Source: Gammaproteobacteria bacterium (lineage in GTDB: Bacteria; Pseudomonadota; Gammaproteobacteria; Chromatiales; Chromatiaceae). From it: 64,000 nt of DNA. The position numbers and the translations under genes are program-made. Where the stretch lies: assembly GCA_024510845.1 (NCBI GenBank), contig JANEMA010000002.1:1-64000 (forward strand). The letters are read 5' to 3'. Under the pieces are notes generated by a model. It worked only from the letters and a program-made list of their open reading frames with translations, had not been told where the DNA came from and did not search any database. Each line of letters begins with the position of its first letter. The first letter of the stretch is position 1. Positions 50,307 through 61,716 of the stretch are shown here, piece after piece.

Positions 50307-51554
50307 ATGGACCACTTCGCGTACCGCGATGGCGAGCTGCATGCCGAGGAGGTTCCGCTGTGTGCGATCGCCGAATGCCACGGGACGCCAGCCTATGTAT
50401 ATTCCCGTGCCACTCTGGAGCGTCACTGGCGCGCCTTCGACGCCGCCTTTGCCGACTGGCCACACCAAGTATGCTATGCGGTGAAGGCCAATTCCAACCT
50501 GGCAGTGCTGAACGTGCTGGCGCGTTTGGGATCGGGTTTCGACATCGTCTCGGTGGGCGAGCTGGAGCGGGTACTGGCCGCAGGTGGTGATCCGGGCAGG
50601 GTGGTTTTCTCCGGTGTGGGAAAGCGTGCCGACGAGATGGCGCATGCGCTGGAGGTCGGCATCCGTTGTTTCAATGTGGAGTCCGTTTCCGAACTGACAA
50701 GGCTGGAAGCGGTCGCCGCGGCGTACGGGGTTCAGGCCCCCGTGGCACTGCGAGTCAACCCGGATGTGGATGCAAGGACTCACCCCTATATTTCCACCGG
50801 TCTGCGTGAGAACAAGTTCGGCATCGATATCACGCAGGCCACCGACATCTATCAGCACATTGCAGACAGTCCTCATCTGGATGTATCGGGTATCGATTGC
50901 CACATCGGTTCGCAGCTCACCGAGCTGTTGCCCTTTCTCGATGCCCTCGACCGTGTGCTGGAGCTGCTCGATCGGCTGCACAATGTCGGTATTGCCATCG
51001 ATCACCTGGATCTGGGTGGCGGTCTCGGGGTGCGTTATCGTGACGAGATCCTGCCCGAGCCTGGCGACTATGCTGAAGCACTGGTGCAGCGTCTGGGTGA
51101 TCTCGATTGCGAACTGTTCGTCGAGCCGGGGCGTGCCATTGCCGCCAATGCGGGCGTGTTGCTCACCCGTGTCGAATATCTCAAGCGTACCGAGGTCCGG
51201 AACTTCGCTATCGTGGACGCGGCCATGAACGATCTGCTGCGCCCCGCTCTGTATCAGGCGTGGCAAGAGATCGTCAGTGTGAAACAGCACCCAGAGGGCG
51301 AGATCGACACTTGGGATCTGGTTGGCCCGGTGTGCGAGACTGGAGACTTCCTGGGAAAGGACCGCCGGCTCACCCTGCATGAGGGCATCCTGCTGGCAGT
51401 ACGCTCGGCCGGTGCCTATGGTTTTACCATGGCTTCCAATTACAACAGCCGGCCGCGCCCGCCGGAGCTGCTGATCGATGGGAAACGGGTGCATGTCGCG
51501 CGCCCGCGCGAGACGTTCGACGACCTGTTCGGGTGTGAGGCCGTGCTTCCCTGA
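50307..51554 (+). CDS. lysA: Diaminopimelate decarboxylase
   Basis: PAYVYSRATLERHW; CYAVKANSNLAVLNVLARLGSGFDIVSVGEL. Confidence 0.97.
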   Translation: MDHFAYRDGELHAEEVPLCAIAECHGTPAYVYSRATLERHWRAFDAAFADWPHQVCYAVKANSNLAVLNVLARLGSGFDIVSVGELERVLAAGGDPGRVVFSGVGKRADEMAHALEVGIRCFNVESVSELTRLEAVAAAYGVQAPVALRVNPDVDARTHPYISTGLRENKFGIDITQATDIYQHIADSPHLDVSGIDCHIGSQLTELLPFLDALDRVLELLDRLHNVGIAIDHLDLGGGLGVRYRDEILPEPGDYAEALVQRLGDLDCELFVEPGRAIAANAGVLLTRVEYLKRTEVRNFAIVDAAMNDLLRPALYQAWQEIVSVKQHPEGEIDTWDLVGPVCETGDFLGKDRRLTLHEGILLAVRSAGAYGFTMASNYNSRPRPPELLIDGKRVHVARPRETFDDLFGCEAVLP

Positions 51555-51892
51555 TGCAGCGTGTGCCCGAACTCGATGAACGGATGGATGACCCGGCACA
51601 GGCTGCCGCCTGTGTCCGGGCCAATTTCGGCGAGGCCAATGACCTGTTCATCCGCCTGTTGCGTCACCTGCCCGAGCCCGGAGTCTCTTTCGGCGCTGGA
51701 TGCTCTGATCGAGACATATGCCCTGAATGCACCGGAGATTCTGCGCCGCGATTTCCGCAACTCGCTTTGCGCGGCCTGACAGTGGATGGAGTGCGGGAAC
51801 AGATTGCGAAACTCGGCCCGTGCAGACTGGATGTGAGCATGGTCGGTGATAGGCATTGGGAGGCGCGTGGTCACTTGGCCGGAGCGGATTGA
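51554..51892 (+). pseudogene. Decayed class I SAM-dependent methyltransferase
   Basis: MDDPAQAAACVRANFGEANDLFIRLLRHLPEP (frame 1), ALDALIETYALNAPEILRRDFRNSLCAA (other frame), LTVDGVREQIAKLGPCRLDVSMVGDRHWEARGHL (frame 1); SAM-binding core missing. Confidence 0.7.
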
Positions 51893-51904
51893 GTGGAAGA
51901 AGGA

Positions 51905-52738
51905 ATGCGATTGCACTTCAGCAAAATGCAGGGTCTGGGCAACGATTTTGTAGTGATCGACGCCACGTGCCACCCGGTCGAACTGGATCCCGGGCAGCTG
52001 CGCCATCTCGCCGACCGTCGTTTCGGCGTCGGTTGTGATCAGATCCTGTTGGTCGAGCCACCCCGTCTACCGGGTACCGACTTTCATTACCGCATCTTCA
52101 ACGCCGATGGTTCCGAGGTGGAACAGTGCGGCAACGGGGCCCGCTGCTTCGCCCGTTTCGTGCGTGACCACGGGCTCACCGGAAAGGATTTGATTCCAGT
52201 CGGCACCGCCGGTGGCCCCATCCTGCTTCAGGTGCTCGATGACGGTCAGGTGCAGGTGGAAATGGGAGCCCCTTCCCTGGAACCGGCCGATCTGCCCTTC
52301 GAGGCAGAGGTGCGTGCCACTACCCATACCCTGGTGATGGATGACAGTGAAGAGGTTGCCCTCAGCGCAGTGTCGATGGGCAATCCCCATGCCGTGCTGC
52401 TGCTGGACCAAGTGGCAGATGCCCCGGTCGAGATCCTGGGTTCGCGAATCGAGCACCATCCGCGTTTCCCCCAACGGGTGAACGTAGGCTTCATGGCGGT
52501 GCGCAATCGGCACGAGATCGACCTGCGTGTCTGGGAACGCGGTGTCGGCGAGACGTTGGCGTGCGGCACCGGGGCCTGCGCTGCGGTAGTCGCCGGTCGT
52601 CTGCGTGGATTGCTGGAGGGGCCAGTGACGGTCCATCTGCCGGGTGGGGATCTTGTGATAAGCTGGGAGGGAGAAGGTCAGCCTGTCTGCATGACTGGCC
52701 CGGCCACCGAGGTCTTCGAGGGTGACATCGCGTTATGA
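51905..52738 (+). CDS. dapF: Diaminopimelate epimerase
   Basis: [46 protein letters not shown]. Confidence 0.97.
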   Translation: MRLHFSKMQGLGNDFVVIDATCHPVELDPGQLRHLADRRFGVGCDQILLVEPPRLPGTDFHYRIFNADGSEVEQCGNGARCFARFVRDHGLTGKDLIPVGTAGGPILLQVLDDGQVQVEMGAPSLEPADLPFEAEVRATTHTLVMDDSEEVALSAVSMGNPHAVLLLDQVADAPVEILGSRIEHHPRFPQRVNVGFMAVRNRHEIDLRVWERGVGETLACGTGACAAVVAGRLRGLLEGPVTVHLPGGDLVISWEGEGQPVCMTGPATEVFEGDIAL

Positions 52739-53418
52739 GTCTGCAGCACGACGATAAGCCGGCGGACACCGATTTCGAGCAGGTGGTTGCCGATTACCTG
52801 ATCGCCCACCCGAACTTCCTGGCCTGCCATCCCGAGGTGCTGGCCGAGATCGATATTCCGCACTCCACCGACGGCGTGGTCTCGCTGATCGAGCGTCAGG
52901 TGTGCATCCTGCGCGAGCAAAATCATCATGTGCGTGATCAGCTCGTCGATCTGGTCTCCATCGCGCGCGAGAACGATGCCTTGGCAAGGCGCCTGCACCA
53001 CCTCACCCTGGCACTTATCGAGGCCCGTGTCTTCGACGAGGTCATCAATACCTTGCAGGACGAGCTGCGCAATCTGTTTCATGCCGATGCGGTGGAAATG
53101 AAGTTCTTCTCCGCGGAGGAACTGGCGACGCACAAGGCAGATCATGGTCCGGCGATGTTTACCGAATTCATCGAAAGCGAATGCCCGACCTGCGGCCAGC
53201 TGCCGGCAGAGCAGTTGGAGTACCTGTTCGGTTCGCAGGCTGCCGAGATCGGCTCGGTCGCCCTGATCCCGTTGCATGCCCCGCCATCGGTCGGTGTCCT
53301 GGCGATCGGTAGCCACGATCCGCAGCGTTTTCATGCCGGAAAGAGCGTGGATTTCCTCAAGCGCCTGTCGGATGTCGTCAGTGCCACTCTAGGTGCCGTT
53401 TCCAGCACGGGATCATGA
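52735..53418 (+). CDS. DUF484 family protein
   Basis: [44 protein letters not shown]; between dapF and xerC. Confidence 0.92.
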   Translation: MSLQHDDKPADTDFEQVVADYLIAHPNFLACHPEVLAEIDIPHSTDGVVSLIERQVCILREQNHHVRDQLVDLVSIARENDALARRLHHLTLALIEARVFDEVINTLQDELRNLFHADAVEMKFFSAEELATHKADHGPAMFTEFIESECPTCGQLPAEQLEYLFGSQAAEIGSVALIPLHAPPSVGVLAIGSHDPQRFHAGKSVDFLKRLSDVVSATLGAVSSTGS

Positions 53419-54326
53419 GTTTTCAGACGGAAGATCGCTGGTTATCGGACTACCTGGATCACATCCGTTACGAGCGTCGCCTGTCATCACGTACCCTGGA
53501 CGCCTACCGTCGCGACATGGAAGACTACCGCGCCTGGTGTCGGGATCAGGGGTGCCCGCCATGGGCGGGTGCCGATGCCCGGCAGCTGCGTCGTTATGTC
53601 GCGGCCTGTCATCGCCAGGGCCTGTCACCGCGCAGCCTGTCGCGCAGGCTTTCGGCATTGCGTGGCTTGTTCAACTTTCTGCTGCGCGAATCCCGGGTGC
53701 GAGTCAATCCTGTCGCCAAGGTACGTGCGCCACGGGCTGCCCGCCGTCTGCCCGTGGCCCTCGATGTGGATCAGGTTGGCCGCCTGATGGACATTCCCGG
53801 CGATGATCCACTGGCACGGCGTGATCGCGCAATTCTCGAGCTCTTCTATTCCAGCGGTCTGCGGCTGTCCGAGCTGGCGGGGCTGAATGTCACCGATCTG
53901 CCTGCGCCGGATGCGCTGTTGCGGGTGACCGGCAAGGGCCGAAAGGACCGGCAGGTGCCGGTAGGCAGGCACGCACGCAAGGCCATCGCGGAGTGGTTGC
54001 CTGTTCGTGAACAATTGGCACACGAGAAGGGTGAGCCGGCTCTGTTCGTGAGTCGCCATGGCCGACGTCTGAGCCCGCGCGCCATCGAACAGCGGGTCGT
54101 CCTGCATGCCCGCCGTCAGGGCCTGCCCGCACATGTTCATCCGCACATGCTGCGGCATGCCTTCGCCACGCACCTTCTGGAGTCATCGGGTGAGCTGCGT
54201 GCGGTTCAAGAACTGCTTGGGCATGCCGATATCGCAACCACGGAAATCTACACGCATCTCGATTTCCAGCATCTGGCTCAGGTCTATGATCAAGCGCATC
54301 CGCGCGCCCGCAGGCGGGGCGACTGA
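53415..54326 (+). CDS. xerC: Tyrosine recombinase XerC
   Basis: HPHMLRHAFATHLLESSGELRAVQELLGHADIATTEIYTHLDFQHLAQVYD. Confidence 0.96.
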   Translation: MSFQTEDRWLSDYLDHIRYERRLSSRTLDAYRRDMEDYRAWCRDQGCPPWAGADARQLRRYVAACHRQGLSPRSLSRRLSALRGLFNFLLRESRVRVNPVAKVRAPRAARRLPVALDVDQVGRLMDIPGDDPLARRDRAILELFYSSGLRLSELAGLNVTDLPAPDALLRVTGKGRKDRQVPVGRHARKAIAEWLPVREQLAHEKGEPALFVSRHGRRLSPRAIEQRVVLHARRQGLPAHVHPHMLRHAFATHLLESSGELRAVQELLGHADIATTEIYTHLDFQHLAQVYDQAHPRARRRGD

Positions 54327-54517
54327 CGCACCGGAAAAAGCACAAATAGCCCTCTTCGAGATGTGCCCGGGCATCGCTCCCTCTTTGTTTCACTGAACAA
54401 CGGGTCGCCCTGCACCCGCCGCTGAAGGGCTTCCTGTTACCGAAGTGCTGGAACTCTCGGAGCAGGAGTTCGCGCTCCATGCGGGGATCACGCCATGTGT
54501 TGCACGTGGCATAGGTT

Positions 54518-54541
54518 CCGCGACTCGAGTCGCGGTAGAAT
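54518..54541. promoter_or_regulatory. Perfect palindrome abutting a -10-like box upstream of hslV
   Basis: CCGCGACTCGAGTCGCGG followed by TAGAAT. Confidence 0.45.
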
Positions 54542-54574
54542 CTCCCCTTCTTCAACAGGCTTCAGGACATTCCC

Positions 54575-55120
54575 GTGCAGGAGATTCGTGGAACCACCAT
54601 TCTCTCGGTTCGTCGAGGCGGCCGTGTCGTGATCGGCGGTGATGGCCAGGTATCGATGGGCAACACCGTCATGAAAGGCAATGCACGTAAGGTGCGGCGT
54701 CTCTGCAAGGGGCAGGTACTGGCCGGTTTCGCTGGAGCGACCGCCGATGCCTTTACCCTGTTCGAGCGTTTCGAGGGAAAGCTCGAGAAACACTCCGGCA
54801 ACTTGGTGCGTGCTGCCGTCGAACTGGCCAAGGACTGGCGCACCGATCGCATGCTGCGGCGCCTGGAAGCCCTGTTGGTGGTGGCCGATGCCGAGGCCTC
54901 ACTGATCCTCACTGGTACCGGCGACGTGGTCGAGCCCGAGGATAGCCTGATGGCCATCGGTTCCGGCGGCAGCTATGCTCAGGCCGCGGCGTGCGCCCTG
55001 CTGGACAACACCGAGCTGTCCGCGCGCGAGATCGTCGAGAAGGGCCTGAACATCGCCGCCGACATCTGTGTGTACACCAACCACAATCTGGTTATCGAGG
55101 AACTCGACAGCAATGTCTGA
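54575..55120 (+). CDS. hslV: ATP-dependent protease peptidase subunit HslV
   Basis: GTG start; [38 protein letters not shown]. Confidence 0.97.
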   Translation: MQEIRGTTILSVRRGGRVVIGGDGQVSMGNTVMKGNARKVRRLCKGQVLAGFAGATADAFTLFERFEGKLEKHSGNLVRAAVELAKDWRTDRMLRRLEALLVVADAEASLILTGTGDVVEPEDSLMAIGSGGSYAQAAACALLDNTELSAREIVEKGLNIAADICVYTNHNLVIEELDSNV

Positions 55121-56444
55121 TACCACTCCCGAAGAGATCGTCCACGAGCTCAACAAGCACATCGTCGGCCAGCATGAGGCCAAGCGCGCGGTGGCTATTG
55201 CACTGCGTAACCGCTGGCGGCGGATGCGTGTCGATCCGGTACTGCGCAACGAGATCACACCGAAGAACATCCTCATGATCGGCCCTACCGGGGTGGGCAA
55301 GACCGAGATCGCACGCCGTCTGGCACGGTTGGCCGATGCACCCTTTATCAAGGTCGAGGCCACCAAGTTCACCGAGGTCGGCTATGTTGGCCGCGAGGTC
55401 GATTCCATCATTCGCGATCTGGCCGATTCGGCGGTCAAGATGGTGCGCGAGCAGGAGATGGAAAAGGTACGCGACGTGGCTCGCGAGGCCGCCGAAGAAC
55501 GGGTGCTTGATGCCCTGCTGCCGCCACCGCGCACCACCAGCTGGGAGGCCGAGGCGGCGCCGCCGGCCTCGGGCACGCGCGCGAAGTTCCGTGAGAAGCT
55601 GCGCGCCGTTGAACTCGACGAGCGTGAGATCGAGATCGAGGTGACAGGACCGCAACTGGGCGTGGAGATCATGGCTCCGCCCGGAATGGAAGAGATGACC
55701 AGTCAGTTGCAGAGCCTGTTCCAGAACATCGGCAGCGCTCAAAGCAAGCGTCGCAAGCTGCGTATCCGCGATGCCATGAAGCTTCTTACCGACGAGGAGG
55801 CTGCACGCCGGATCAACGAGGAAGATATCAAGCTGAGGGCCATAGAACGGGTCGAGCAGCAGGGCATCGTGTTCATCGATGAACTCGACAAGGTCACCAA
55901 CCGTGCCGAAGCGCATGGGGCCGATGTCTCGCGTGAGGGCGTGCAGCGTGACCTGCTGCCGCTGGTCGAAGGCTGCACCGTGAACACCAAACACGGCATG
56001 GTGCGGACCGATCATATTCTGTTCATTGCCTCGGGCGCCTTCCACCTGAGCAAGCCATCGGACCTGATCCCCGAGCTGCAGGGCCGCCTGCCGATTCGCG
56101 TGGAATTGAGCGCACTGTCGGTGGAAGATTTCGTGCGTATCCTGATCGAGCCCGACGCCTCACTCACCGAACAGTATCAGGCGCTGATGACCACCGAGGG
56201 CGTGGATCTGGAGTTCACCGAGGACGGCATACGGCGCGTTGCCGAGATTGCCTGGCAGGTCAACGAGCGCACCGAGAATATCGGCGCACGCCGCCTGCAT
56301 ACCGTGATGGAGCGGCTGTTCGAGGAGATCTCCTTCATGGCCCCGCGTTACCAGGGACAAGCCATCATCGTCGATGCCGCCTATGTAGACCGTCACCTAG
56401 AGGCGCTGTCGGAAAACGAGGATCTCAGCCGCTACATCCTGTGA
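55113..56444 (+). CDS. hslU: ATP-dependent protease ATPase subunit HslU
   Basis: [41 protein letters not shown]. Confidence 0.97.
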   Translation: MSDTTPEEIVHELNKHIVGQHEAKRAVAIALRNRWRRMRVDPVLRNEITPKNILMIGPTGVGKTEIARRLARLADAPFIKVEATKFTEVGYVGREVDSIIRDLADSAVKMVREQEMEKVRDVAREAAEERVLDALLPPPRTTSWEAEAAPPASGTRAKFREKLRAVELDEREIEIEVTGPQLGVEIMAPPGMEEMTSQLQSLFQNIGSAQSKRRKLRIRDAMKLLTDEEAARRINEEDIKLRAIERVEQQGIVFIDELDKVTNRAEAHGADVSREGVQRDLLPLVEGCTVNTKHGMVRTDHILFIASGAFHLSKPSDLIPELQGRLPIRVELSALSVEDFVRILIEPDASLTEQYQALMTTEGVDLEFTEDGIRRVAEIAWQVNERTENIGARRLHTVMERLFEEISFMAPRYQGQAIIVDAAYVDRHLEALSENEDLSRYIL

Positions 56445-56559
56445 CCGACGCGGACCACGGGGGGCAACGAGTGTGGTGACTACCTTTTTTGGCGGGGGGG
56501 TGAAAGGGAGGAGCCTCTCCGCCACAATAGCATCGGTCATCTCTCATCATCGTGGATCA

Positions 56560-56937
56560 ATGAACATGCTCAACATTCCCAATCCCACCGAACTCAATCT
56601 GCACCGCTTGTCGCGTGTGCTGGAGATCAGCTTCGGTGATGGCAGCAACTTCAAGCTGTCGGCCGAGTATCTGCGCGTTTATTCGCCTTCGGCCGAGGTG
56701 GCCGGGCATGGCCCGGGCCAGCGCAAGGTGCCACTGGGCAAGGAAGGCGTCGGCATCGACCGACTCGAGCCGGTGGGCAACTACGCCATCCAGATCGTGT
56801 TCGATGACGGTCATGACACCGGCATCTATTCCTGGGAAACCCTGTACAATCTTGGGAAATACTACGACGACCTGTGGGCGGCCTACCTCGAAGAGTTGAA
56901 AGAGAAAGGCTATACCCGCAAGGATCTGTCGTCCTGA
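56560..56937 (+). CDS. DUF971 family protein
   Basis: [28 protein letters not shown]. Confidence 0.88.
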   Translation: MNMLNIPNPTELNLHRLSRVLEISFGDGSNFKLSAEYLRVYSPSAEVAGHGPGQRKVPLGKEGVGIDRLEPVGNYAIQIVFDDGHDTGIYSWETLYNLGKYYDDLWAAYLEELKEKGYTRKDLSS

Positions 56938-56959
56938 AACCCGACGCAGGAACCAGGGC

Positions 56960-57709
56960 ATGAGCGAACAGGACACCACCCACTTCGGCTTCCGCCAGGT
57001 CCCCAGGCAGGAGAAGGCACGCTTGGTGCGCGGGGTCTTCGATTCGGTGGCCGAAAAATACGACATCATGAACGATCTGATGTCCTTCGGGATGCATCGG
57101 TTGTGGAAGCGATTCGCCATCGAGTTGGCCGGGGTGCGTCCCGGGCAGACAGTGCTCGACCTGGCCTCCGGTACCGGTGATCTCGCCGATCGCTTTGCCG
57201 GCCTGGTCGGCCCGCAGGGGCTGGTGGTGATGTCCGATATCAATGCCAACATGCTCTCGGTGGGTCGTGATCGCATGCTCGACCGCGGGCATGCCGGCAA
57301 CATGGCGTTTGCCTTGATCGACGCTGAGCAGTTGCCGATCGCCGACGCCAGCGTCGATCTGGTGACCATCGCCTTCGGGCTGCGCAACGTCACCGACAAG
57401 AATGCAGCTCTGGCCGAGATGTATCGGGTGCTGCACCCCGGCGGTCGTGCCCTGGTGCTGGAATTCTCTCATCCCACCAGCCAGCCGCTGGAGAAGCTGT
57501 ACGACATCTATTCCTTCGGGGTGTTGCCGCGCATGGGTCAGCTGGTGGCCAATGACGCCGAGAGTTACCGCTACCTGGCCGAGTCCATCCGCATGCACCC
57601 CGACCAGGAGACCCTCAGGGGGATGATGGAGGCGGCTGGTTTCGAACGCTGTGACGTGCACAATCTCACCGGCGGCATCGTGGCCATCCATCGCGGGTTC
57701 CGGTTCTGA
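56960..57709 (+). CDS. ubiE: Ubiquinone/menaquinone C-methyltransferase UbiE
   Basis: [45 protein letters not shown]. Confidence 0.97.
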   Translation: MSEQDTTHFGFRQVPRQEKARLVRGVFDSVAEKYDIMNDLMSFGMHRLWKRFAIELAGVRPGQTVLDLASGTGDLADRFAGLVGPQGLVVMSDINANMLSVGRDRMLDRGHAGNMAFALIDAEQLPIADASVDLVTIAFGLRNVTDKNAALAEMYRVLHPGGRALVLEFSHPTSQPLEKLYDIYSFGVLPRMGQLVANDAESYRYLAESIRMHPDQETLRGMMEAAGFERCDVHNLTGGIVAIHRGFRF

Positions 57710-57720
57710 GGGTGGACTCC

Positions 57721-58347
57721 ATGAGCGTGCGTGAGCTCGCCCTTCAGGCCATGGAGACGGTACTCAACGAACTGATCGAGCGCGATTCCGGTGCGCGCGC
57801 ACAGCTTGCGGTCTGGCACGGCCGCGTGATCGCCATCGCCCTGCGTGGTACCGGACTCACTTTCTGTTTCGTGCCTGATGCGGCCGGCCGTCTGCAACTG
57901 CTCGGCCGCTACGAGGGGGAACCCGATGCTCTCATCGAGGGCAGCCCGATCGACCTGATGCGTGCCTCGGACAAGCGAGAGGGACTGGCGCAGCTGTTCG
58001 CTGGTCATGTGCGCCTGCACGGCGACACCGAGCTGGCGCACCGCTTCAGCGAGGTGCTCGGCGGACTGGAGATCGACTGGGAAGAACAACTTTCGTGTTA
58101 CGTGGGGGACGTGGTGGCGCACGAACTGGTGCGCATCGGCTGTGAGGCCAGCGACGAGGGCAGGAGACTGGGTGGGCTGTTTGCGCGCAACCTCTCGGAA
58201 TATCTCACCGAGGAGGCGCGCCTGCTGTCCCACCCCTTCGAGATCGAGGCCTGGATACGCCAGGTCGAGGATACCCGTGACGATGTGGAGCGTCTGGCTG
58301 CGCGTATCGACTGGCTCGGGCAACGCCTGCAGGACCGTACCTTATGA
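57721..58347 (+). CDS. ubiJ: Ubiquinone biosynthesis accessory factor UbiJ (SCP2 domain)
   Basis: [29 protein letters not shown]; between ubiE and ubiB. Confidence 0.88.
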   Translation: MSVRELALQAMETVLNELIERDSGARAQLAVWHGRVIAIALRGTGLTFCFVPDAAGRLQLLGRYEGEPDALIEGSPIDLMRASDKREGLAQLFAGHVRLHGDTELAHRFSEVLGGLEIDWEEQLSCYVGDVVAHELVRIGCEASDEGRRLGGLFARNLSEYLTEEARLLSHPFEIEAWIRQVEDTRDDVERLAARIDWLGQRLQDRTL

Positions 58348-59999
58348 TGCCGTTGCGCGAGGCCCTGCGTGTGGTACATATCGCCTGGGTGCTGGCACGC
58401 CACGGACTCGACGAGGTCTTGCTCGCCACCCACCTGTTCCGATCAATCCGCTTCCTGCGCTATCTCTCGCCTTTCTGGCTGGCCAGCCTGGGCCGGCGAC
58501 CACCTCGCGGGGTGCGTATTCGCCGTGCGTTCGAGGACCTGGGCCCCATCTACGTCAAGTTCGGACAGATTCTCTCCACCCGCCGCGACCTGTTACCGGA
58601 CGATATCGCCGAGGAGCTGGCGAAACTTCAGGACCAGGTACCGCCTTTCCCCGGCGAGCAGGCGCGCACCATCGTGGAGAAGGCTCTGGGGGCGCCGGTG
58701 GCGGAGTTGTTCGCTGAGTTCGACGTGAACCCGCTGGCCTCCGCCTCGGTGGCCCAGGTACATGCCGCGCGCCTGCACGATGGTACCGAAGTGGTGGTGA
58801 AGGTGTTGCGTCCGGGCGTGGAGAAGGTGATCGACCGCGACGTGGCTCTGCTTTACACCATCGCGCGGATGGCGCGGCGCTACTCGCGCGAAGCGCGGCG
58901 GCTGCGCCCGGTGGAGGTGGTGGAGGAATACGACCACACCATCCACGACGAGCTGGACCTGATGCGTGAGGCGGCGAATTGTGCCCAGCTGCGACGCAAC
59001 TTCGAGGGTTCCGAGATGTTGGTCGTGCCCCAGGTGTACTGGGATTACACACGGCGCGAGGTGATGGTGCAGGAGCGGGTGTACGGCATTCCGGTGGACC
59101 GGGTGGAGGATCTTCTGCGTGCCGGGGTGGACATGAAGTTGCTCGGAGAGCGCGGAGTGGAGATCTTTTTCACTCAAGTCTTCCGCGATAATTTTTTCCA
59201 TGCCGACATGCATCCGGGAAACATCTTCGTCACCCCTGGCGGGCGTTACATCAGCGTGGACTTCGGCATCATGGGTACCCTGACCACTGAGGATCAGCGT
59301 TACCTGGCGGAGAATCTTCTCGCCTTCTTCCACCGCGACTACCGGCGGGTGGCGGAGTTGCACGTGGAGTCTGGCTGGGTGCCGCCGAATACCCGGGTCG
59401 AGGAATTCGAGGCGGCGATCCGCACCGTCAGCGAGCCGATCTGGGAGAAGCCCATTGCCGAGATCTCCTTCGGCCAGTTCCTGCTGCGTCTGTTTCAGAC
59501 TGCGCGCCGTTTCGACATGGAGATACAGCCGCAGTTGGTACTGTTGCAGAAAACCCTGCTCAACATCGAGGGACTGGGGCGCATGCTCTACCCCGATCTG
59601 GATCTGTGGAGCACTGCCAAGCCCTTCATGGAACTCTGGATGGCGCAACAGGTCGGCCCATGTGCGTTCACCCGCCGGATGAAGGCGTCGCTGCCGCAAC
59701 TCTCCGAGGAATTGCCCGAGATTCCACACCTGGCCTGGCGATTGCTCAAGAAGGCCAACGATGGCGAACTGGAGCTCCGCTGGCGATCCGACGAACTGGC
59801 GCGCCTGCGCCGTGAGCTGCAAGGAGCTCAGTGTGCCACCCGGCAGACCATCGCCGGCGGCAGCTTACTGCTCGGCGGCCTGTTGCTCAATCTGGGAACG
59901 GTACCGCTGTTGCCTGGTACCGCGAATACCTTGTTGGTCTTCGGACTGAGCGGTGCCGGGCTGGGACTGTTGCTGCGCCAGTTGCTGAAACGTTCCTGA
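58344..59999 (+). CDS. ubiB: Ubiquinone biosynthesis kinase-like protein UbiB
   Basis: [53 protein letters not shown]. Confidence 0.97.
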   Translation: MMPLREALRVVHIAWVLARHGLDEVLLATHLFRSIRFLRYLSPFWLASLGRRPPRGVRIRRAFEDLGPIYVKFGQILSTRRDLLPDDIAEELAKLQDQVPPFPGEQARTIVEKALGAPVAELFAEFDVNPLASASVAQVHAARLHDGTEVVVKVLRPGVEKVIDRDVALLYTIARMARRYSREARRLRPVEVVEEYDHTIHDELDLMREAANCAQLRRNFEGSEMLVVPQVYWDYTRREVMVQERVYGIPVDRVEDLLRAGVDMKLLGERGVEIFFTQVFRDNFFHADMHPGNIFVTPGGRYISVDFGIMGTLTTEDQRYLAENLLAFFHRDYRRVAELHVESGWVPPNTRVEEFEAAIRTVSEPIWEKPIAEISFGQFLLRLFQTARRFDMEIQPQLVLLQKTLLNIEGLGRMLYPDLDLWSTAKPFMELWMAQQVGPCAFTRRMKASLPQLSEELPEIPHLAWRLLKKANDGELELRWRSDELARLRRELQGAQCATRQTIAGGSLLLGGLLLNLGTVPLLPGTANTLLVFGLSGAGLGLLLRQLLKRS

Positions 60000-60048
60000 A
60001 TGTTCGGTTGTCAGTGGTCACTCGGGAGTGACTGCTGCCCGGGACGAT

Positions 60049-60312
60049 TCACGGTTCGGCGGGGATTATCCGCATGCCGAAGAAATCGGACGTCCAGGGT
60101 GCTTTGATCCTTTCTTTCACATCGACCGTTTCCATCTCGCGCAGAGGCACATGGCCAGGGGCCCCGCTCAATGGTGATGGCGCGATCGAAAAGGCCTGCG
60201 GTCGGAGTCGGATGTCAATGACCGAGGTGCTATCGTCCCAGCCGGTCTGATGATGGATATCGGCTGGTCGGGCGATGAAGTCGTCCACTGTCAACTCGAC
60301 TCGCCACCACAT
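60049..60312 (-). CDS. Hypothetical protein, possibly a truncated C-terminus
   Basis: VELTVDDFIARPADIHHQTGWDDSTSVIDIRLRPQAFSIAPSPLSGAPGHVPLREMETVDVKERIKAPWTSDFFGMRIIPAEP; protein-like composition, no upstream domain. Confidence 0.35.
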   Translation of the reverse strand: MWWRVELTVDDFIARPADIHHQTGWDDSTSVIDIRLRPQAFSIAPSPLSGAPGHVPLREMETVDVKERIKAPWTSDFFGMRIIPAEP

Positions 60313-60433
60313 CAGGCTCTTGAGCGCGAGGGGATGGTTGCCAGTGTCAGAACGATCAGGATCGGTCGGTCTCGTGTTCTACGGTACATGTTTCCCCTGG
60401 TTCGTGGTCCGGCAGTGTTCTGCCAGCCGGGTA

Positions 60434-60985
60434 TCAGGGACGGACCAGGGCCTGTTCCACCTCTTCGCGTTTTGCCTGCCCTTCCAGTACTTCGATCAGT
60501 TCGAGGGAAAAATCCATGGCTGTACCCGGTCCGGGCGAGGTGATGATCCGGCCATCACGTACCACCGGCCGGTCGAGCACCTGAATACCGGGTTGTTGGG
60601 TAGCTTCCAGCACCCCGGGGTATGCCGTGGCCTTGTGGCCGTCCAGCAGGCCGGCACTGGCCAGTACCTTGGGCGCGGCACAGATGGCGGCGGTGAAGCG
60701 TCCCTGTTCGGCCATGTCGCGCAACAGACGCTGGATACGTGGATCGTCGTTGAGATGATCGGCCCCGGGGAGACCGCCGGGCAACACGATCATGTCGAAA
60801 GGCTGGTCTAGTACATCATCCAGGGTAGTATCGGGCATCAGTACGGTGCCGCGGCTGCAGCGCACAAGGCTGTCATCCAGGCTGGCGGTGATCACCTCGA
60901 CACCGGCACGGCGCAACAGATCGATGACGGTTACGGCTTCGAGCTCTTCGCAACCTGGGGCAAGGGGGATGAGGACGCGTGCCAT
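60434..60985 (-). CDS. DJ-1/PfpI family protein (YajL-like)
   Basis: VLIPLAPGCEELEAVTVIDLLRRAGVEV; AICAAPKVLA nucleophile elbow. Confidence 0.92.
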   Translation of the reverse strand: MARVLIPLAPGCEELEAVTVIDLLRRAGVEVITASLDDSLVRCSRGTVLMPDTTLDDVLDQPFDMIVLPGGLPGADHLNDDPRIQRLLRDMAEQGRFTAAICAAPKVLASAGLLDGHKATAYPGVLEATQQPGIQVLDRPVVRDGRIITSPGPGTAMDFSLELIEVLEGQAKREEVEQALVRP

Positions 60986-61716
60986 GTCTTGGAATTCCTC
61001 TGGTAAGTGATTACACGGGAAACCGGCTGCAGCTCGATCCCCTGTTCACGCAGTCGGGGAAGTTCATGCCGCAATACCTCGAGGGTTTCGGGATAGGGAT
61101 GGCCAATGGCGATGGCCGAACCCTTGAGCCGGGCCAGCCGTGCTGCCCGATACAGGCATTCGCGGATTCGATCAGGGTTGCGTATGTTGTCGAGAAAGAC
61201 GTCACGGCGCGCCGAGGCGATACCCATGGAGTACGCCGTGCTTTGCGCCACGGAACGGGGGTTGGTGCGGCTGTCCACGAAGAAGAGACCGCCATGTCGA
61301 AGCAAGGCCTCCATCAGCCAGTGCATGCTGGTGTGCTCGCTGGTGAGCAGGCTGCCCATGTGGTTGTTGACTCCCACGGCATGCGGCACCGAGCGCAGGT
61401 TGGCTGCCAGTACCATCTCCAGGTCGATTCGGGTGTGATCCAGGGTGAGCCCACCCGGTCCCAGGGCACGATGATTCAACGATTCCATGGGCTGATGCAG
61501 CATCACCTCGTGGCCGAGCCGCGAGGCCGCCTCAGCCGCCTGGTGGCTGGCACTCAGGCGCGGCAGGATGGAGAGGGTGACCCCGGGTGGCAAGGCCAGC
61601 ACTGCACTGGCGACTTCAGCGTTGTTGCCGATATCGTCGATGATGACTGCCAGCAGCCCTGTGGCATGTGCCAGGCCGGTGGTCAGGATCAGGCTGGCAA
61701 GAAGCAGCACACGCAT
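60931..61716 (-). CDS. Divergent polysaccharide deacetylase family protein (YibQ)
   Basis: LAVIIDDIGNNAEVASAVLALPPGVTLSILP; LTLDH; GVNNHMGSLLT. Confidence 0.9.
   Translation of the reverse strand: MRVLLLASLILTTGLAHATGLLAVIIDDIGNNAEVASAVLALPPGVTLSILPRLSASHQAAEAASRLGHEVMLHQPMESLNHRALGPGGLTLDHTRIDLEMVLAANLRSVPHAVGVNNHMGSLLTSEHTSMHWLMEALLRHGGLFFVDSRTNPRSVAQSTAYSMGIASARRDVFLDNIRNPDRIRECLYRAARLARLKGSAIAIGHPYPETLEVLRHELPRLREQGIELQPVSRVITYQRNSKTWHASSSPLPQVAKSSKP

Noticed and set aside
50154-51599. 481-aa minus-strand ORF opposite lysA
   Set aside because: Shadow ORF; lysA and lptM on the plus strand are clear.
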